Virus record (IMG/VR): IMGVR_UViG_3300043419_000572
Coordinates: 1 to 34,405 of that record
Strand: one strand, 5' to 3'
Source: a virus
DNA: 34,405 nt
Notes under the pieces: model-generated
Database searches by the model: none
Seen by the model: only the letters and a program-made list of their open reading frames with translations
Told to the model about the DNA's origin: nothing
Shown: positions 23,492-29,373 of the stretch, in pieces
Position numbering within the stretch: the stretch's first letter is position 1
How the letters are laid out: each line of letters opens with the position of its first letter
Translations under genes and position numbers: made by a program

Positions 23492-23889
23492 GTTTCAATT
23501 CCTTTTTCAGCGCACCAGGCCAGCAACCATTCGATAAATTCGGTGGCGTCGGGTATGGTGAATTTGTGTGTTTGTCGGCCCAACTGGACGACGCGCTGGC
23601 CATCCAGGCTTGGCGCCACCTTGCCAATCTTGCGGTCGGTTTCGTGCGCCCACTGGTCGATCAACAGGCGTTTCCAATCGTCTGCCGACCAATTCGATCC
23701 AGCCGCCCGCATCGCCAAATAAATCTGGTGGATGATGGCGTGGAACATATCGTTTTGATCCGACGACCTGGTGGCGCGTTTGATTTCCAGGCGCATTTTG
23801 TGGCCAGCCATCAAGTTGTTTTTAACGTCGGGCCAAATGTTGTCCATCAACACCTTGGCTTGCTGGGCGTTGTGCAATTCGTAAATCAT
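23488..23889 (-). CDS. ninB: NinB-family recombination protein
   Basis: 133 residues. The motif KRATRSSDQNDMFHAIIHQI and the later WKRLLIDQWAHETD, then LGRQTHKFTIPDATEFIEWL and AWCAEKGI, match the NinB (Orf) family, whose lambda member binds single-stranded DNA and replaces RecFOR-like mediators during recombination. It overlaps both neighbours by 4 bp (ATGA), inside a nin-like block of nucleases. It would work with the Erf/exonuclease/SSB-like set encoded on the plus strand. Confidence 0.85.
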   Translation of the reverse strand: MIYELHNAQQAKVLMDNIWPDVKNNLMAGHKMRLEIKRATRSSDQNDMFHAIIHQIYLAMRAAGSNWSADDWKRLLIDQWAHETDRKIGKVAPSLDGQRVVQLGRQTHKFTIPDATEFIEWLLAWCAEKGIET

Positions 23890-24176
23890 TTCATCACGCC
23901 CAACACGCGCAACGCGGCGTCCACGCCATCAACAACGGCCAGCGGGCCACCGCGCCAAGCGCCGTGCCACTTCAGTTGGTCTTCGGTCAGTCGCCGCGCC
24001 GACGGCGGTTTATGGCCGTCTTTAACTTCAAGCAAAATGGTTTTGCCTTGGTGGCCCACCAGCAAATCAGGGACGCCGACGCCAACGCCCGCCAAACTTT
24101 GCACCGTAGCGCCAGCCGCCCGCAGCGCCTGGACAACTTGCTCCTGGTTTGCATCAATTTTTGCCGCCCGTCTCAT
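23886..24176 (-). CDS. PD-(D/E)xK nuclease, VRR-NUC-like
   Basis: 96 residues, a minimal nuclease domain. Asp37 (GVPDLLVG), Glu50-Val-Lys52 (TILLEVKDG) and Gln67 (LTEDQLKW) form the PD-(D/E)xK catalytic set in the order of VRR-NUC and Holliday-junction-resolvase-like phage nucleases. Its stop overlaps NinB by 4 bp. In lambdoid nin regions this slot often holds a resolvase (Rap or RusA), so junction or flap cleavage is the likely job. Confidence 0.8.
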   Translation of the reverse strand: MRRAAKIDANQEQVVQALRAAGATVQSLAGVGVGVPDLLVGHQGKTILLEVKDGHKPPSARRLTEDQLKWHGAWRGGPLAVVDGVDAALRVLGVMK

Positions 24177-24429
24177 GTTTGCACCTGTTCATGTCTTCCC
24201 GCAAGGTACGCGCTGCACCAGGGCCGCGGATTTTCTCGATTTTCTCTATCGTGTCCGACCACCACGCGTTCGCAAACCTCGCGCCCCTCTCGCGTTGGTG
24301 AACCTTGAACCGGCGCAACCAATCCCTGGCTTCGCATTCCCGTCGCCAGGCTTCCGACCAGGTGGGTTTCTCGCCATCCAGCAAGGTCGCCTGTGGCGAT
24401 AAGGGCCGCGGTGATTTGTTCAAAGTCAA
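24154..24429 (-). CDS. DUF7696-like small protein (start uncertain)
   Basis: Up to 91 residues; the first codon at 24429 is TTG, with GAGGG 8 bases upstream, and no in-frame ATG exists near the N-terminus. The core TWSEAWRRECEARDWLRRFK ... IEKIEKIRGPGAARTLREDM has the W-x2-ECEAR ... RG-x2-A pattern of DUF7696-type phage proteins. It overlaps the 103-residue frame by about 257 bp and the start of the nuclease gene by 23 bp. The Trp- and Glu-rich helical sequence reads as a genuine protein. Function unknown. Confidence 0.6.
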   Translation of the reverse strand: MTLNKSPRPLSPQATLLDGEKPTWSEAWRRECEARDWLRRFKVHQRERGARFANAWWSDTIEKIEKIRGPGAARTLREDMNRCKHETGGKN

Positions 24430-24484
24430 AGTTTTGTCCCTCTTTTATTTTGTCCAGCAATAAATGGCCTTCGTCGCGTGTCAT
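24173..24484 (-). CDS. Small phage protein overlapping the DUF7696-like gene
   Basis: 103 residues. Residues 1-35 (MTRDEGHLLLDKIKEGQNFD, then FEQITAALIATGDL) look like a recurrent phage N-terminus (EGHxLLDxIxxG...INAALxATGDL). The remainder is less protein-like and may be read-through of the overlapping frame. The ATG overlaps the previous stop (ATGA) and its TGA overlaps the nuclease start, which supports translation of the whole frame. Either both overlapping genes are made, or one frame was extended by loss of a stop. Confidence 0.5.
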   Translation of the reverse strand: MTRDEGHLLLDKIKEGQNFDFEQITAALIATGDLAGWRETHLVGSLATGMRSQGLVAPVQGSPTREGREVCERVVVGHDRENRENPRPWCSAYLAGRHEQVQT

Positions 24485-24693
24485 TGAATGCGACCTTTCA
24501 TTGCCTCAACGTGCGCTCTTTGTTGATCCATCAATTCATCACGCTGCTGGCAAACTTGCTGATACAAGTTGTATAAGGTTTCAACGCCACTTGACAATCG
24601 CCTAAGTTCGGCAGCCGCACTAATTTGGGCTTCCATGCTGGCATCGTTGCATTCAAGGTAATCACATAATTGCAAAAGTTCTTCGCGGGTCAT
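24481..24693 (-). CDS. Small helical phage protein, unknown function
   Basis: 70 residues from the ATG at 24691-24693, which has GGGGGAA upstream and overlaps the previous stop (ATGA). MTREELLQLCDYLECNDASM is followed by a coiled-coil-like segment (QQVCQQRDELMDQQRAHVEA). The frame continues open upstream, but that part is covered by the neighbouring gene. No family is recognised; comparable helical proteins are frequent in the accessory part of phage early operons. Confidence 0.6.
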   Translation of the reverse strand: MTREELLQLCDYLECNDASMEAQISAAAELRRLSSGVETLYNLYQQVCQQRDELMDQQRAHVEAMKGRIQ

Positions 24694-24971
24694 GTATTCC
24701 CCCTGTTTCGGATGGCGGCGGCGTAAGACACCCATTTCGGCGTTGTTGTTGGCGCATATGTTTCACACACCTTTGCACACGCCTCTCTTTCGGCTGCTGC
24801 AATGCTGCGCTCGTACTCAGTCCAATGCTCTTGTGTCCACGTGCGGTTTCGCTCATCAGCACGGACAAGGGCTTCAAAGTCTTTGATGGCATCTGTGCTG
24901 CACATATAAGTGTTGGTGTGTTCTTGCCAAAAACCAGCCTCACGGGCCATGTCTATCGTGTCTCTTGTCAT
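24690..24971 (-). CDS. Small phage accessory protein, unknown function
   Basis: 93 residues. It contains IDMAREAGF at the N-terminus, ALVRADERNRTWTQ in the middle and AAAEREACAKVCETY near the C-terminus. The sequence AxEREACAKVCE...AAAIRxRG is a very common signature of small uncharacterised phage proteins. It overlaps both neighbours by 4 bp. No catalytic motif or membrane segment is seen. Confidence 0.75.
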   Translation of the reverse strand: MTRDTIDMAREAGFWQEHTNTYMCSTDAIKDFEALVRADERNRTWTQEHWTEYERSIAAAEREACAKVCETYAPTTTPKWVSYAAAIRNRGNT

Positions 24972-25357
24972 TTCGGCATCCTCATTTGTTTTGTCATTTC
25001 ACGCAGCATGGCCAAGGCTTTTTCTTTGGCTTCCTGGGCTGCAATCTGTTCGTGTACGGTCGGCTGGCGCGTCACCAGCGTGTGGGGCTTGTCAGGAATG
25101 CGCGGGCCGTCGTTTAACAGTTTGGCAAACGCCAGGGCCGATGGCGGGCGGTCGGGGTTCATGTGCTTCAACGCGTAATCCATCTTTGGCCGGTACGTCA
25201 GGCCGCGCCCGCATTCGTCCATCCATGCCTGGCGAATGATGGCCGGATCAATGTCGCGCCAATGGTTGGCAAAGGTGGCGCCGTAAATGGCGTTCATCTT
25301 GGTAAAGATGTAATCAAAGCCGCTGTCGGCATCACAAAAGTCGTTTGCGTTCCACAT
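24968..25357 (-). CDS. Probable replication protein, lambda P-like
   Basis: 129 residues, starting within the last 26 bp of the DUF1376 initiator gene, with an excellent ribosome binding site (GGAGG, 7 bases before ATG). The order FDYIFTKMNAIYGATFANHW, then IRQAWMDECG, LTYRPKMDYALKHM, PPSALAFAKLLNDGPRIP resembles phage proteins annotated as replication protein P, which bring host DnaB helicase to the origin. The pairing with the initiator gene mirrors lambda O and P. It is shorter than lambda P (233), so the helicase-loading role is probable but not certain. Confidence 0.6.
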   Translation of the reverse strand: MWNANDFCDADSGFDYIFTKMNAIYGATFANHWRDIDPAIIRQAWMDECGRGLTYRPKMDYALKHMNPDRPPSALAFAKLLNDGPRIPDKPHTLVTRQPTVHEQIAAQEAKEKALAMLREMTKQMRMPK

Positions 25358-26084
25358 CGGACACCTCCACGGTTTGTTCAGGTTTCGCCCAAAAGTTTGT
25401 TGGCTTGGGTGTGGCCAGGCCGCGGGTAAGTGCCGCCATTTGCGTCAAACGGGCCTCTGACGCGGTTTTCTTGGCTGCCTGTTGCCGACGTACCCAATTG
25501 CGCCAAGTCGCCGTCCAATCGGTTTTTACGCCCTTTTGGCCAGGCTGGGCAATCCAGTAGTCACGGAACCCGTCGAACGTTTCCCTGGGGTCAAGTTCGG
25601 GCCGGTGTTGACGACAAAAACCAACCCATTCGTCAGACAACGGAAAGTCAGGGGCCAATCGCGTCCCGCGTTGGCTCTCTCTCTTTGGTTTCTGGTTATT
25701 GGTTATTGGTTCATGGTTACTGGTTAGGGTTATTTTGGGTTCGACTTGGGTTTCCTGTGGCAACCCACTGGGTTTTTTAGGGCGCCCACCCTTGCGTCCG
25801 TTCTCACGGTTGCGCTCAGCAAGTTGGTGGTAATGCGCGATTTCCAGGTCGCAACGGTCGTGCCGCCAGCCGTCATCACCGCAAACAAACATATCGTTCA
25901 GCACAGCAACAATGACCATTTGGTCAATTCGCAAACGCCTGGCAACCCATTGGGTATCTGCTGGGATTGGTTGTTCGGTGTCGTAGTACATATCCAGCAA
26001 CCGACGAAACGCCAAATCTTCCTCATTGGAAAGATGGGCCGTCGATGCCCGATAGTCACCTATGTGAAATTGGTAATAGTGCAT
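25332..26084 (-). CDS. Replication initiator, YdaU/DUF1376 family
   Basis: 250 residues from the ATG at 26082-26084 (GAGGAAAAA directly upstream; a GTG at 26105 is less likely). MHYYQFHIGDYRASTAHLSN and LAFRRLLDMYYDTEQPIP are the DUF1376 signature, a winged-helix-like N-terminal domain. A low-complexity linker (about residues 115-140, HEPITNNQKPKRES) is encoded by the 7-bp repeat array at 25687-25734. The C-terminal half (DEWVGFCRQHRPELD, YWIAQPGQKGVKTDWTATWR) is the common DnaT/replication-protein tail. By analogy with lambda O it would bind the origin within its own gene. Confidence 0.85.
   Translation of the reverse strand: MHYYQFHIGDYRASTAHLSNEEDLAFRRLLDMYYDTEQPIPADTQWVARRLRIDQMVIVAVLNDMFVCGDDGWRHDRCDLEIAHYHQLAERNRENGRKGGRPKKPSGLPQETQVEPKITLTSNHEPITNNQKPKRESQRGTRLAPDFPLSDEWVGFCRQHRPELDPRETFDGFRDYWIAQPGQKGVKTDWTATWRNWVRRQQAAKKTASEARLTQMAALTRGLATPKPTNFWAKPEQTVEVSDVERKRLL
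25687..25734. repeat. Tandem 7-bp repeats, candidate replication origin
   Basis: Plus strand units: GGTTTCT, GGTTATT, GGTTATT, GGTTCAT, GGTTACT, GGTTAG, GGTTATT, in exact tandem with one 6-base unit. They lie inside the initiator gene and encode its Asn/His/Pro linker. Lambda-type origins carry direct repeats in the initiator gene, so these could be iterons; their short length and coding role leave the call open. Confidence 0.5.
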
Positions 26085-26187
26085 TTTTTCCTCACGCCGT
26101 CCCACACAAAAAAGGAAATCGCGGCGGGCGGGTGGGCTCGCTTTTCGGTTGGGTAATTAGTCCAACCTAGCCGGATTCCAGCAAATT

Positions 26188-26373
26188 CTATCCCTTGAAC
26201 CACTTGGGCCGCAAGGCCCGCAACTGCCACAAACGCGCCTGGGGAACCCTGTCGCCCCATTGGCTGATCGCCTGGCGCGTAATGCCCAGCAACTTGGCCA
26301 ACGCCACGGCGCTGCCCGCTTTTTCAATTGCTTGATGTGTTTCCATGGTCGCATGGTAAGCCAACTTTCGCAT
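26188..26373 (-). CDS. Cro-like helix-turn-helix repressor
   Basis: 61 residues from the ATG at 26371-26373, supported by AAGGTG 8 bases upstream; homologues would suggest the ATG at 26344-26346 (52 residues), which lacks a ribosome binding site. METHQAIEKAGSAVALAKLL, then GITRQAISQWGDRVPQARLW, is a classic lambda Cro/YdaS-type helix-turn-helix. It is the first gene of the leftward operon, next to the divergent promoters, and would be expected to bind the palindromes there. No CI-type partner with a cleavage domain is present. Confidence 0.85.
   Translation of the reverse strand: MRKLAYHATMETHQAIEKAGSAVALAKLLGITRQAISQWGDRVPQARLWQLRALRPKWFKG
26357..26368. promoter_or_regulatory. Possible third operator half-match
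   Basis: TAAGCCAACTTT resembles the reverse complement of TAAGCTGGCTTA at 27027-27038 with two mismatches. It lies 40-50 bases left of the divergent promoter and inside the longest version of the Cro-like gene. A weak operator is possible; the match could be chance. Confidence 0.3.
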
Positions 26374-26396
26374 TTTTGCAACACCTTGAAAAATAT

Positions 26397-26425
26397 TTTG
26401 TAAGGGGGCTTTACAACAATGTAAA
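26397..26425 (-). promoter_or_regulatory. Leftward early promoter (PR-like)
   Basis: On the minus strand TTTACA (26425-26420) is followed after 17 bases by TACAAA (26402-26397). Transcription would start near 26390 and reach the Cro-like gene within about 20 bases. The -35 box is one arm of a palindrome whose other arm is the -35 of the rightward promoter, so the two promoters overlap by 16 bp. Confidence 0.6.
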
Positions 26426-26427
26426 GC
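26408..26427. promoter_or_regulatory. Perfect palindrome shared by divergent promoters (probable operator)
   Basis: GCTTTACA and its exact reverse complement TGTAAAGC are separated by ACAA. Each arm holds a TTTACA -35 box, one per strand. A repressor bound here would silence both operons together. The symmetry fits a dimeric HTH protein such as the Cro-like product encoded 35 bp away. Confidence 0.7.
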
Positions 26428-26438
26428 TGGCTTAATAT
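26410..26438 (+). promoter_or_regulatory. Rightward early promoter P1 (PL-like)
   Basis: TTTACA (26410-26415), a 17-base spacer and TAATAT (26433-26438). The spacer contains AAGCTGGCTT, a short palindrome repeated in promoter P2. The transcript would start near 26445 and reach the first gene at 26488, which has AAAAGGAAATTGAA before its ATG. Confidence 0.7.
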
Positions 26439-26487
26439 TCGTCTATGCCCTAGCGAATTGCACGGGGTCTTTTAAAAGGAAATTGAA

Positions 26488-26748
26488 ATGTTGAAAATGA
26501 TGAAGTTCTACGTTACCAACGGAACAGAAAAAGCCCGCGTTTGGTACAGCCGCGGCCAACTGATTGACGGTCGTGATTGCGTCACGATCTACGCCAAAGA
26601 CTACACCGGCGCCCTGGGCCGCATCTTCCGCGATGCAGCGCCCTACGAAAACAACACTGACACGATGACCGATTATTTTGAAAAGGGTCGTGTCCGGATT
26701 TTTCAAGACAACCCATTTTGGGCCACTGCTTGCGCCCGCGCCGTATAA
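26488..26748 (+). CDS. First gene of the rightward early operon, unknown function
   Basis: 86 residues, translated from a strong AAAAGGA site. The sequence (KFYVTNGTEKARVWYSRGQL, then YAKDYTGALGRIFRDAAPYE) is soluble alpha/beta without Cys or membrane segments, and aromatic residues are plentiful. The pattern suggests a small globular early protein of the kind that modifies host functions. I recognise no family; the location right after the first promoter implies it is the earliest product on this strand. Confidence 0.75.
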   Translation: MLKMMKFYVTNGTEKARVWYSRGQLIDGRDCVTIYAKDYTGALGRIFRDAAPYENNTDTMTDYFEKGRVRIFQDNPFWATACARAV

Positions 26749-26758
26749 GGAAAAAGCC

Positions 26759-26857
26759 ATGAACCGCGAACCAACCGATCTGGAAATTGTGGGCATGGCA
26801 CTGGTGATCGCGCCGGTGCTGTACATCTTGCTGTGGCTTGCCATGGCCATCTTTTAA
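26759..26857 (+). CDS. 32-residue membrane microprotein
   Basis: ATG follows AAGGAAAAAGCC. The frame is MNREPTDLEIVGMALVIAPV then a run of Leu, Trp, Ile and Ala to the end (LYILLWLAMAIF), i.e. a short charged head and one membrane helix (residues about 10-32). The tight spacing to both neighbours (10 bp each) supports it as a gene in the operon. A single membrane-helix early peptide could act on the envelope, e.g. exclusion of other phages; that is speculation. Confidence 0.65.
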   Translation: MNREPTDLEIVGMALVIAPVLYILLWLAMAIF

Positions 26858-26867
26858 GGGGAACGAC

Positions 26868-27029
26868 GTGAGAATTTTTAGAGTGCATCGGGCTGGCAAA
26901 GTTTTCTTTGCCGCCTACCTGGGCAGCGTTTACATCGAACGCGCCAGCCTGGCCGAATTACGTGAGGCCATCGCAGTCCGTGAAAGTTTTTTAAAAATTT
27001 TTGCAAAACCTGTTTACATCGCCAGTTAA
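26868..27029 (+). CDS. Small early protein, GTG start
   Basis: 53 residues beginning with GTG at 26868 after AAGGGG; an upstream ATG at 26838 lies inside the preceding microprotein gene and has no site. The sequence (IFRVHRAGKVFFAAYLGSVY, then IERASLAELREAI) is a compact beta-hairpin plus helix. Its stop codon lies within the palindrome of promoter P2, so promoter and gene end overlap. No family recognised. Confidence 0.65.
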   Translation: MRIFRVHRAGKVFFAAYLGSVYIERASLAELREAIAVRESFLKIFAKPVYIAS

Positions 27030-27042
27030 GCTGGCTTACAAT
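27013..27042 (+). promoter_or_regulatory. Rightward early promoter P2 with operator-like palindrome
   Basis: TTTACA (27013-27018), an 18-base spacer and TACAAT (27037-27042, 5 of 6 matches to consensus). TAAGCTGGCTTA (27027-27038) is a palindrome with 5-bp arms and overlaps the -10 box. The same core, AAGCTGGCTTA, is found in P1 at 26424-26434, so both promoters probably answer to the same regulator. Confidence 0.65.
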
Positions 27043-27082
27043 CGAACCATGCCGGAAACGGTCTTTTAAAAAGGAAATTGAA

Positions 27083-27337
27083 ATGAATGCAAACACTACC
27101 AACCGCGACAGCCAAATGTATGGCTGCGACTTCCAGAAATTCCTGGACAGCGTTACCAGCTCCATCACCTACAAATTCAGCGGCGCCAACATGATTGTGG
27201 CGGGCTTAATGTCTGACGCCCAGGAACAAATGGCGTTTGGTGATACTGAGGGCGCCCGCCAAACCCTGAACCGCGCCAAAGGCGTTTTGTTTGCGGTCAT
27301 GGACGGTCAATTGAACGCCAGCGGGGTGGCAGCATGA
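27083..27337 (+). CDS. Conserved early phage protein, unknown function
   Basis: 84 residues preceded by the same AAAAAGGAAATTGAA leader as the gene at 26488. The sequence includes QKFLDSVTSSITYKFSGANM, then IVAGLMSDAQEQMAFGDTEG, then ARQTLNRAKGVLFAVMDGQL. It is a mostly helical soluble protein with an ASD/AQE turn pattern seen in short hypothetical proteins upstream of Erf genes. It overlaps the next gene by 4 bp (ATGA). Function unknown. Confidence 0.75.
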   Translation: MNANTTNRDSQMYGCDFQKFLDSVTSSITYKFSGANMIVAGLMSDAQEQMAFGDTEGARQTLNRAKGVLFAVMDGQLNASGVAA

Positions 27338-27546
27338 ACGCCGTCACCATCACCAACCCCAACCAAATCGCAACGTTTGTCAATGCTGACCTGGGCGTGG
27401 CTGCCCTGGTCACAAAAATCAGCACGGGTTACGCCGTGACGTTGTGGGACACCGACGCGGAAATGCCGGTCGGCGGCGTTCGCACCTACGGCAGCGCAAT
27501 GTTGGCGCCAGCCATCAACTACGCGCAAAAACTGGCCAATGTTTAA
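27334..27546 (+). CDS. Small early protein, unknown function
   Basis: 70 residues, coupled to the previous gene by an ATGA overlap. Pattern: ITNPNQIATFVNADLGVAAL, then VTKISTGYAVTLWDTDAEMP, then VRTYGSAMLAPAINYAQKLA, giving a small beta-sheet plus a C-terminal helix. No metal site or membrane segment. I recognise no family. Confidence 0.7.
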   Translation: MNAVTITNPNQIATFVNADLGVAALVTKISTGYAVTLWDTDAEMPVGGVRTYGSAMLAPAINYAQKLANV

Positions 27547-27649
27547 CTGGCCATTTCCACCACCAGGGGGGCCAATCCCCTGGACGCGCCAACAACAGCG
27601 CGATTACCAACAGCAGCAGCGGGACAAATTACCACCCGCACCATTTTGA
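27539..27649 (+). CDS. 36-residue proline/glutamine-rich protein
   Basis: The ATG overlaps the end of the 70-residue gene in another frame. The sequence starts MFNWPFPPPGGPIPWTRQQQ and continues with RDYQQQQRDKLPPAPF. A proline/aromatic N-terminus with a PWTxxQ turn followed by a charged Gln-rich helix recurs as a tiny phage protein (MFxWPFPPP...PWTREQ). There is no clear ribosome binding site, so translation probably depends on the gene upstream. An inverted repeat (27563-27583) falls within its Pro/Gly codons. Confidence 0.55.
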   Translation: MFNWPFPPPGGPIPWTRQQQRDYQQQQRDKLPPAPF

Positions 27650-27658
27650 AAGGCAGCC

Positions 27659-27817
27659 ATGAAAATTAAACGCATCAAAACCAACGACCAATCGCCACTT
27701 CAACCGCGTTTGCTCAACCCCGATTTCAAATATGTGCCAGCGTCAAAAACGGACGTCCTCAAACGATTCCGCGACCTTGGCTGGATTCCCCCGTCTGAAT
27801 TGAAAACTCAATCCTAA
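27659..27817 (+). CDS. Small basic early protein
   Basis: 52 residues: MKIKRIKTNDQSPLQPRLLN followed by FKYVPASKTDVLKRFRDLGW and IPPSELKTQS. A ribosome binding site GAAAGG precedes the ATG, and the next gene follows after 16 bp. The KTDVLKRFRDLGWIPPSE segment resembles short phage proteins located before Erf/RecT genes. No function is known to me. Confidence 0.7.
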   Translation: MKIKRIKTNDQSPLQPRLLNPDFKYVPASKTDVLKRFRDLGWIPPSELKTQS

Positions 27818-27833
27818 AACTGAAAGGCTAAAC

Positions 27834-28454
27834 ATGAAAGTTTATAAAGCAATCAACGCCGTCCAGGCTGAATTGTCCACGGTCGGCATCACTAAAGACC
27901 GTCGCAATATGCAAGGCAGCGGTTACAACTTCCGCGGCATTGATGATGTTTACAACACCATTTCGCCTTTGTTGGCAAAACATGGTTTGTGCATTTTGCC
28001 CCGCGTGTTGGCGCGTGAATGTATTGAACGCGTCAGCCAAAAAGGTGGCGCGTTGTTTTACATCACTGTTGAAGTTGAATTCGATTTTGTATCTGCTGAA
28101 GATGGCTCTAAACACACCGTCAAAACGTTTGGTGAAGCAATGGACAGCGGCGACAAAGCCACCAACAAAGCAATGTCAGCCGCTTATAAATACGCCGCAT
28201 TCCAGGCGTTCAGCATTCCAACTGAAGCGGACAACGATGCCGACGCGCACACGCATTCTGTGGCCGCTGTGCCTGACATCACCGACCACCTGGCTGCAAT
28301 TGATGCAAGCGCCAGCAGCGACGAATTGGCAGCCGTTTACAAAACAGCGTTTGAGGCTTGCCAGGGCAACCAAGCATTGCAAGCCAAAGTGATGGCAGCC
28401 AAAAAAGTTCGCGTGGCCCGTGCCAAAAAAGATTTATCAACCAAAGGAAATTGA
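27834..28454 (+). CDS. erf: Erf-family single-strand DNA annealing protein
   Basis: 206 residues. The core (YNFRGIDDVYNTISPLLAKH, then GDKATNKAMSAAYKYAAFQA and FSIPTEADNDADAH) is diagnostic of the ERF superfamily, first known from P22 Erf. The C-terminal 60 residues form a separate helical tail as in other Erf proteins. It anneals complementary single strands during recombination-dependent circularisation and concatemer formation. It is followed after one base by the exonuclease gene, its functional partner. Assignment is firm from sequence. Confidence 0.95.
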   Translation: MKVYKAINAVQAELSTVGITKDRRNMQGSGYNFRGIDDVYNTISPLLAKHGLCILPRVLARECIERVSQKGGALFYITVEVEFDFVSAEDGSKHTVKTFGEAMDSGDKATNKAMSAAYKYAAFQAFSIPTEADNDADAHTHSVAAVPDITDHLAAIDASASSDELAAVYKTAFEACQGNQALQAKVMAAKKVRVARAKKDLSTKGN

Positions 28455-28455
28455 A

Positions 28456-29082
28456 ATGACTGACGAAATCGAACAACGCACCGACGAATGGTTTGCCGCC
28501 CGCCTGGGCAAGGTCACCGCGTCCAAGGTGGCCGACGTGATGGCCCGAACAAAGTCGGGTTACAGCGCCAGCCGCGAAAACTACATGGCCCAACTGGTGG
28601 TCGAACAAATCACCGGCACACGCCAGGAATCGTTCAGCAACAGCGCAATGCAATGGGGAACCGACCAGGAACCCTTTGCCCGCGGCGCGTATGAAGCGAC
28701 CAGCGGCAACATGGTGGAGGAAGTGGGCTTTATGAACCACCCGACCATCGCCATGGCTGGCGCGTCACCCGACGGGCTGATTGGCGACGACGGATGCGTG
28801 GAAATCAAATGCCCCAACACGGCCACCATGATCGAAACGCTGCTCACGGGCGCCGTGCCGCAAAAGTATTTCACGCAAATGCAAATGCAAATGGCTTGCG
28901 CGGGCCGCGCCTGGTGCGACTACGTGGTGTTTGATCCACGGATGCCACCCAAGGCGCAACTGTTCATCAAGCGCGTACCGCGTGAAGATGTGTTCATCGC
29001 TGACATGGAAGCGGAAATTATCAAGTTCCTGGCCGAAACCGCGGTCAAGGTCGATCAACTGAAGAAAATCATTGGGGAATAA
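28456..29082 (+). CDS. YqaJ-family (lambda exonuclease-like) nuclease
   Basis: 208 residues from the ATG at 28456, which has AAAGGAAATTGAA upstream; an earlier in-frame ATG at 28420 lies inside erf. RTDEWFAARLGKVTASKVAD opens the YqaJ recombinase domain; catalytic candidates are Asp106 (SPDGLIG), Glu117 and Lys119 (VEIKCPN), with a Gln-rich helix (KYFTQMQMQMACAG) after them. It would degrade one strand from DNA ends to produce the 3' tails used by Erf, as lambda Exo does for Beta. It is followed by the SSB-like gene after 3 bp. Confidence 0.93.
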   Translation: MTDEIEQRTDEWFAARLGKVTASKVADVMARTKSGYSASRENYMAQLVVEQITGTRQESFSNSAMQWGTDQEPFARGAYEATSGNMVEEVGFMNHPTIAMAGASPDGLIGDDGCVEIKCPNTATMIETLLTGAVPQKYFTQMQMQMACAGRAWCDYVVFDPRMPPKAQLFIKRVPREDVFIADMEAEIIKFLAETAVKVDQLKKIIGE

Positions 29083-29085
29083 ATC

Positions 29086-29364
29086 ATGGCCAAACTCATC
29101 AACGAAATCACCGTCATCACTGGCACGTACACCAACGCCCAGGGGCAGCAAAAGAACCGTTACCAGCGCATCGGTTCGATCATCGAAACCAAGAACGGGC
29201 CAATGCTCAAAATCGACGTGATGCCCCTGAAGGAAGGCGGTTGGGATGGCTGGGCATACATCAACGAACCACGCGAACGTGACGACCAGCCGCAGCAGCG
29301 TGGCCGCCAGGCGCCGCAAAGCAGCGGGTTCGACGACATGAACGACGACTTGCCAAACTTCTAA
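29086..29364 (+). CDS. SSB-like single-stranded DNA-binding protein
   Basis: 92 residues. Strands in the order ITVITGTYTNAQGQQKNRYQ, then RIGSIIETKNGPMLKIDVMP suggest a short OB-fold-like barrel, followed by a Gln/Arg linker and an acidic tip (FDDMNDDLPNF). Acidic tips ending in Phe are the partner-recruiting signature of SSB proteins. Its position after exonuclease and Erf completes a recombination module. The barrel is smaller than that of canonical SSB, so the match is to phage SSB-like proteins, not to the host family. Confidence 0.75.
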   Translation: MAKLINEITVITGTYTNAQGQQKNRYQRIGSIIETKNGPMLKIDVMPLKEGGWDGWAYINEPRERDDQPQQRGRQAPQSSGFDDMNDDLPNF

Positions 29365-29373
29365 GGGGCCATT

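Noticed and set aside
27563-27583. Inverted repeat CCAGGGG/CCCCTGG as a terminator
   Set aside because: No T-run follows on either strand and it is explained by Pro/Gly codons of the 36-residue gene; it might still form RNA structure.
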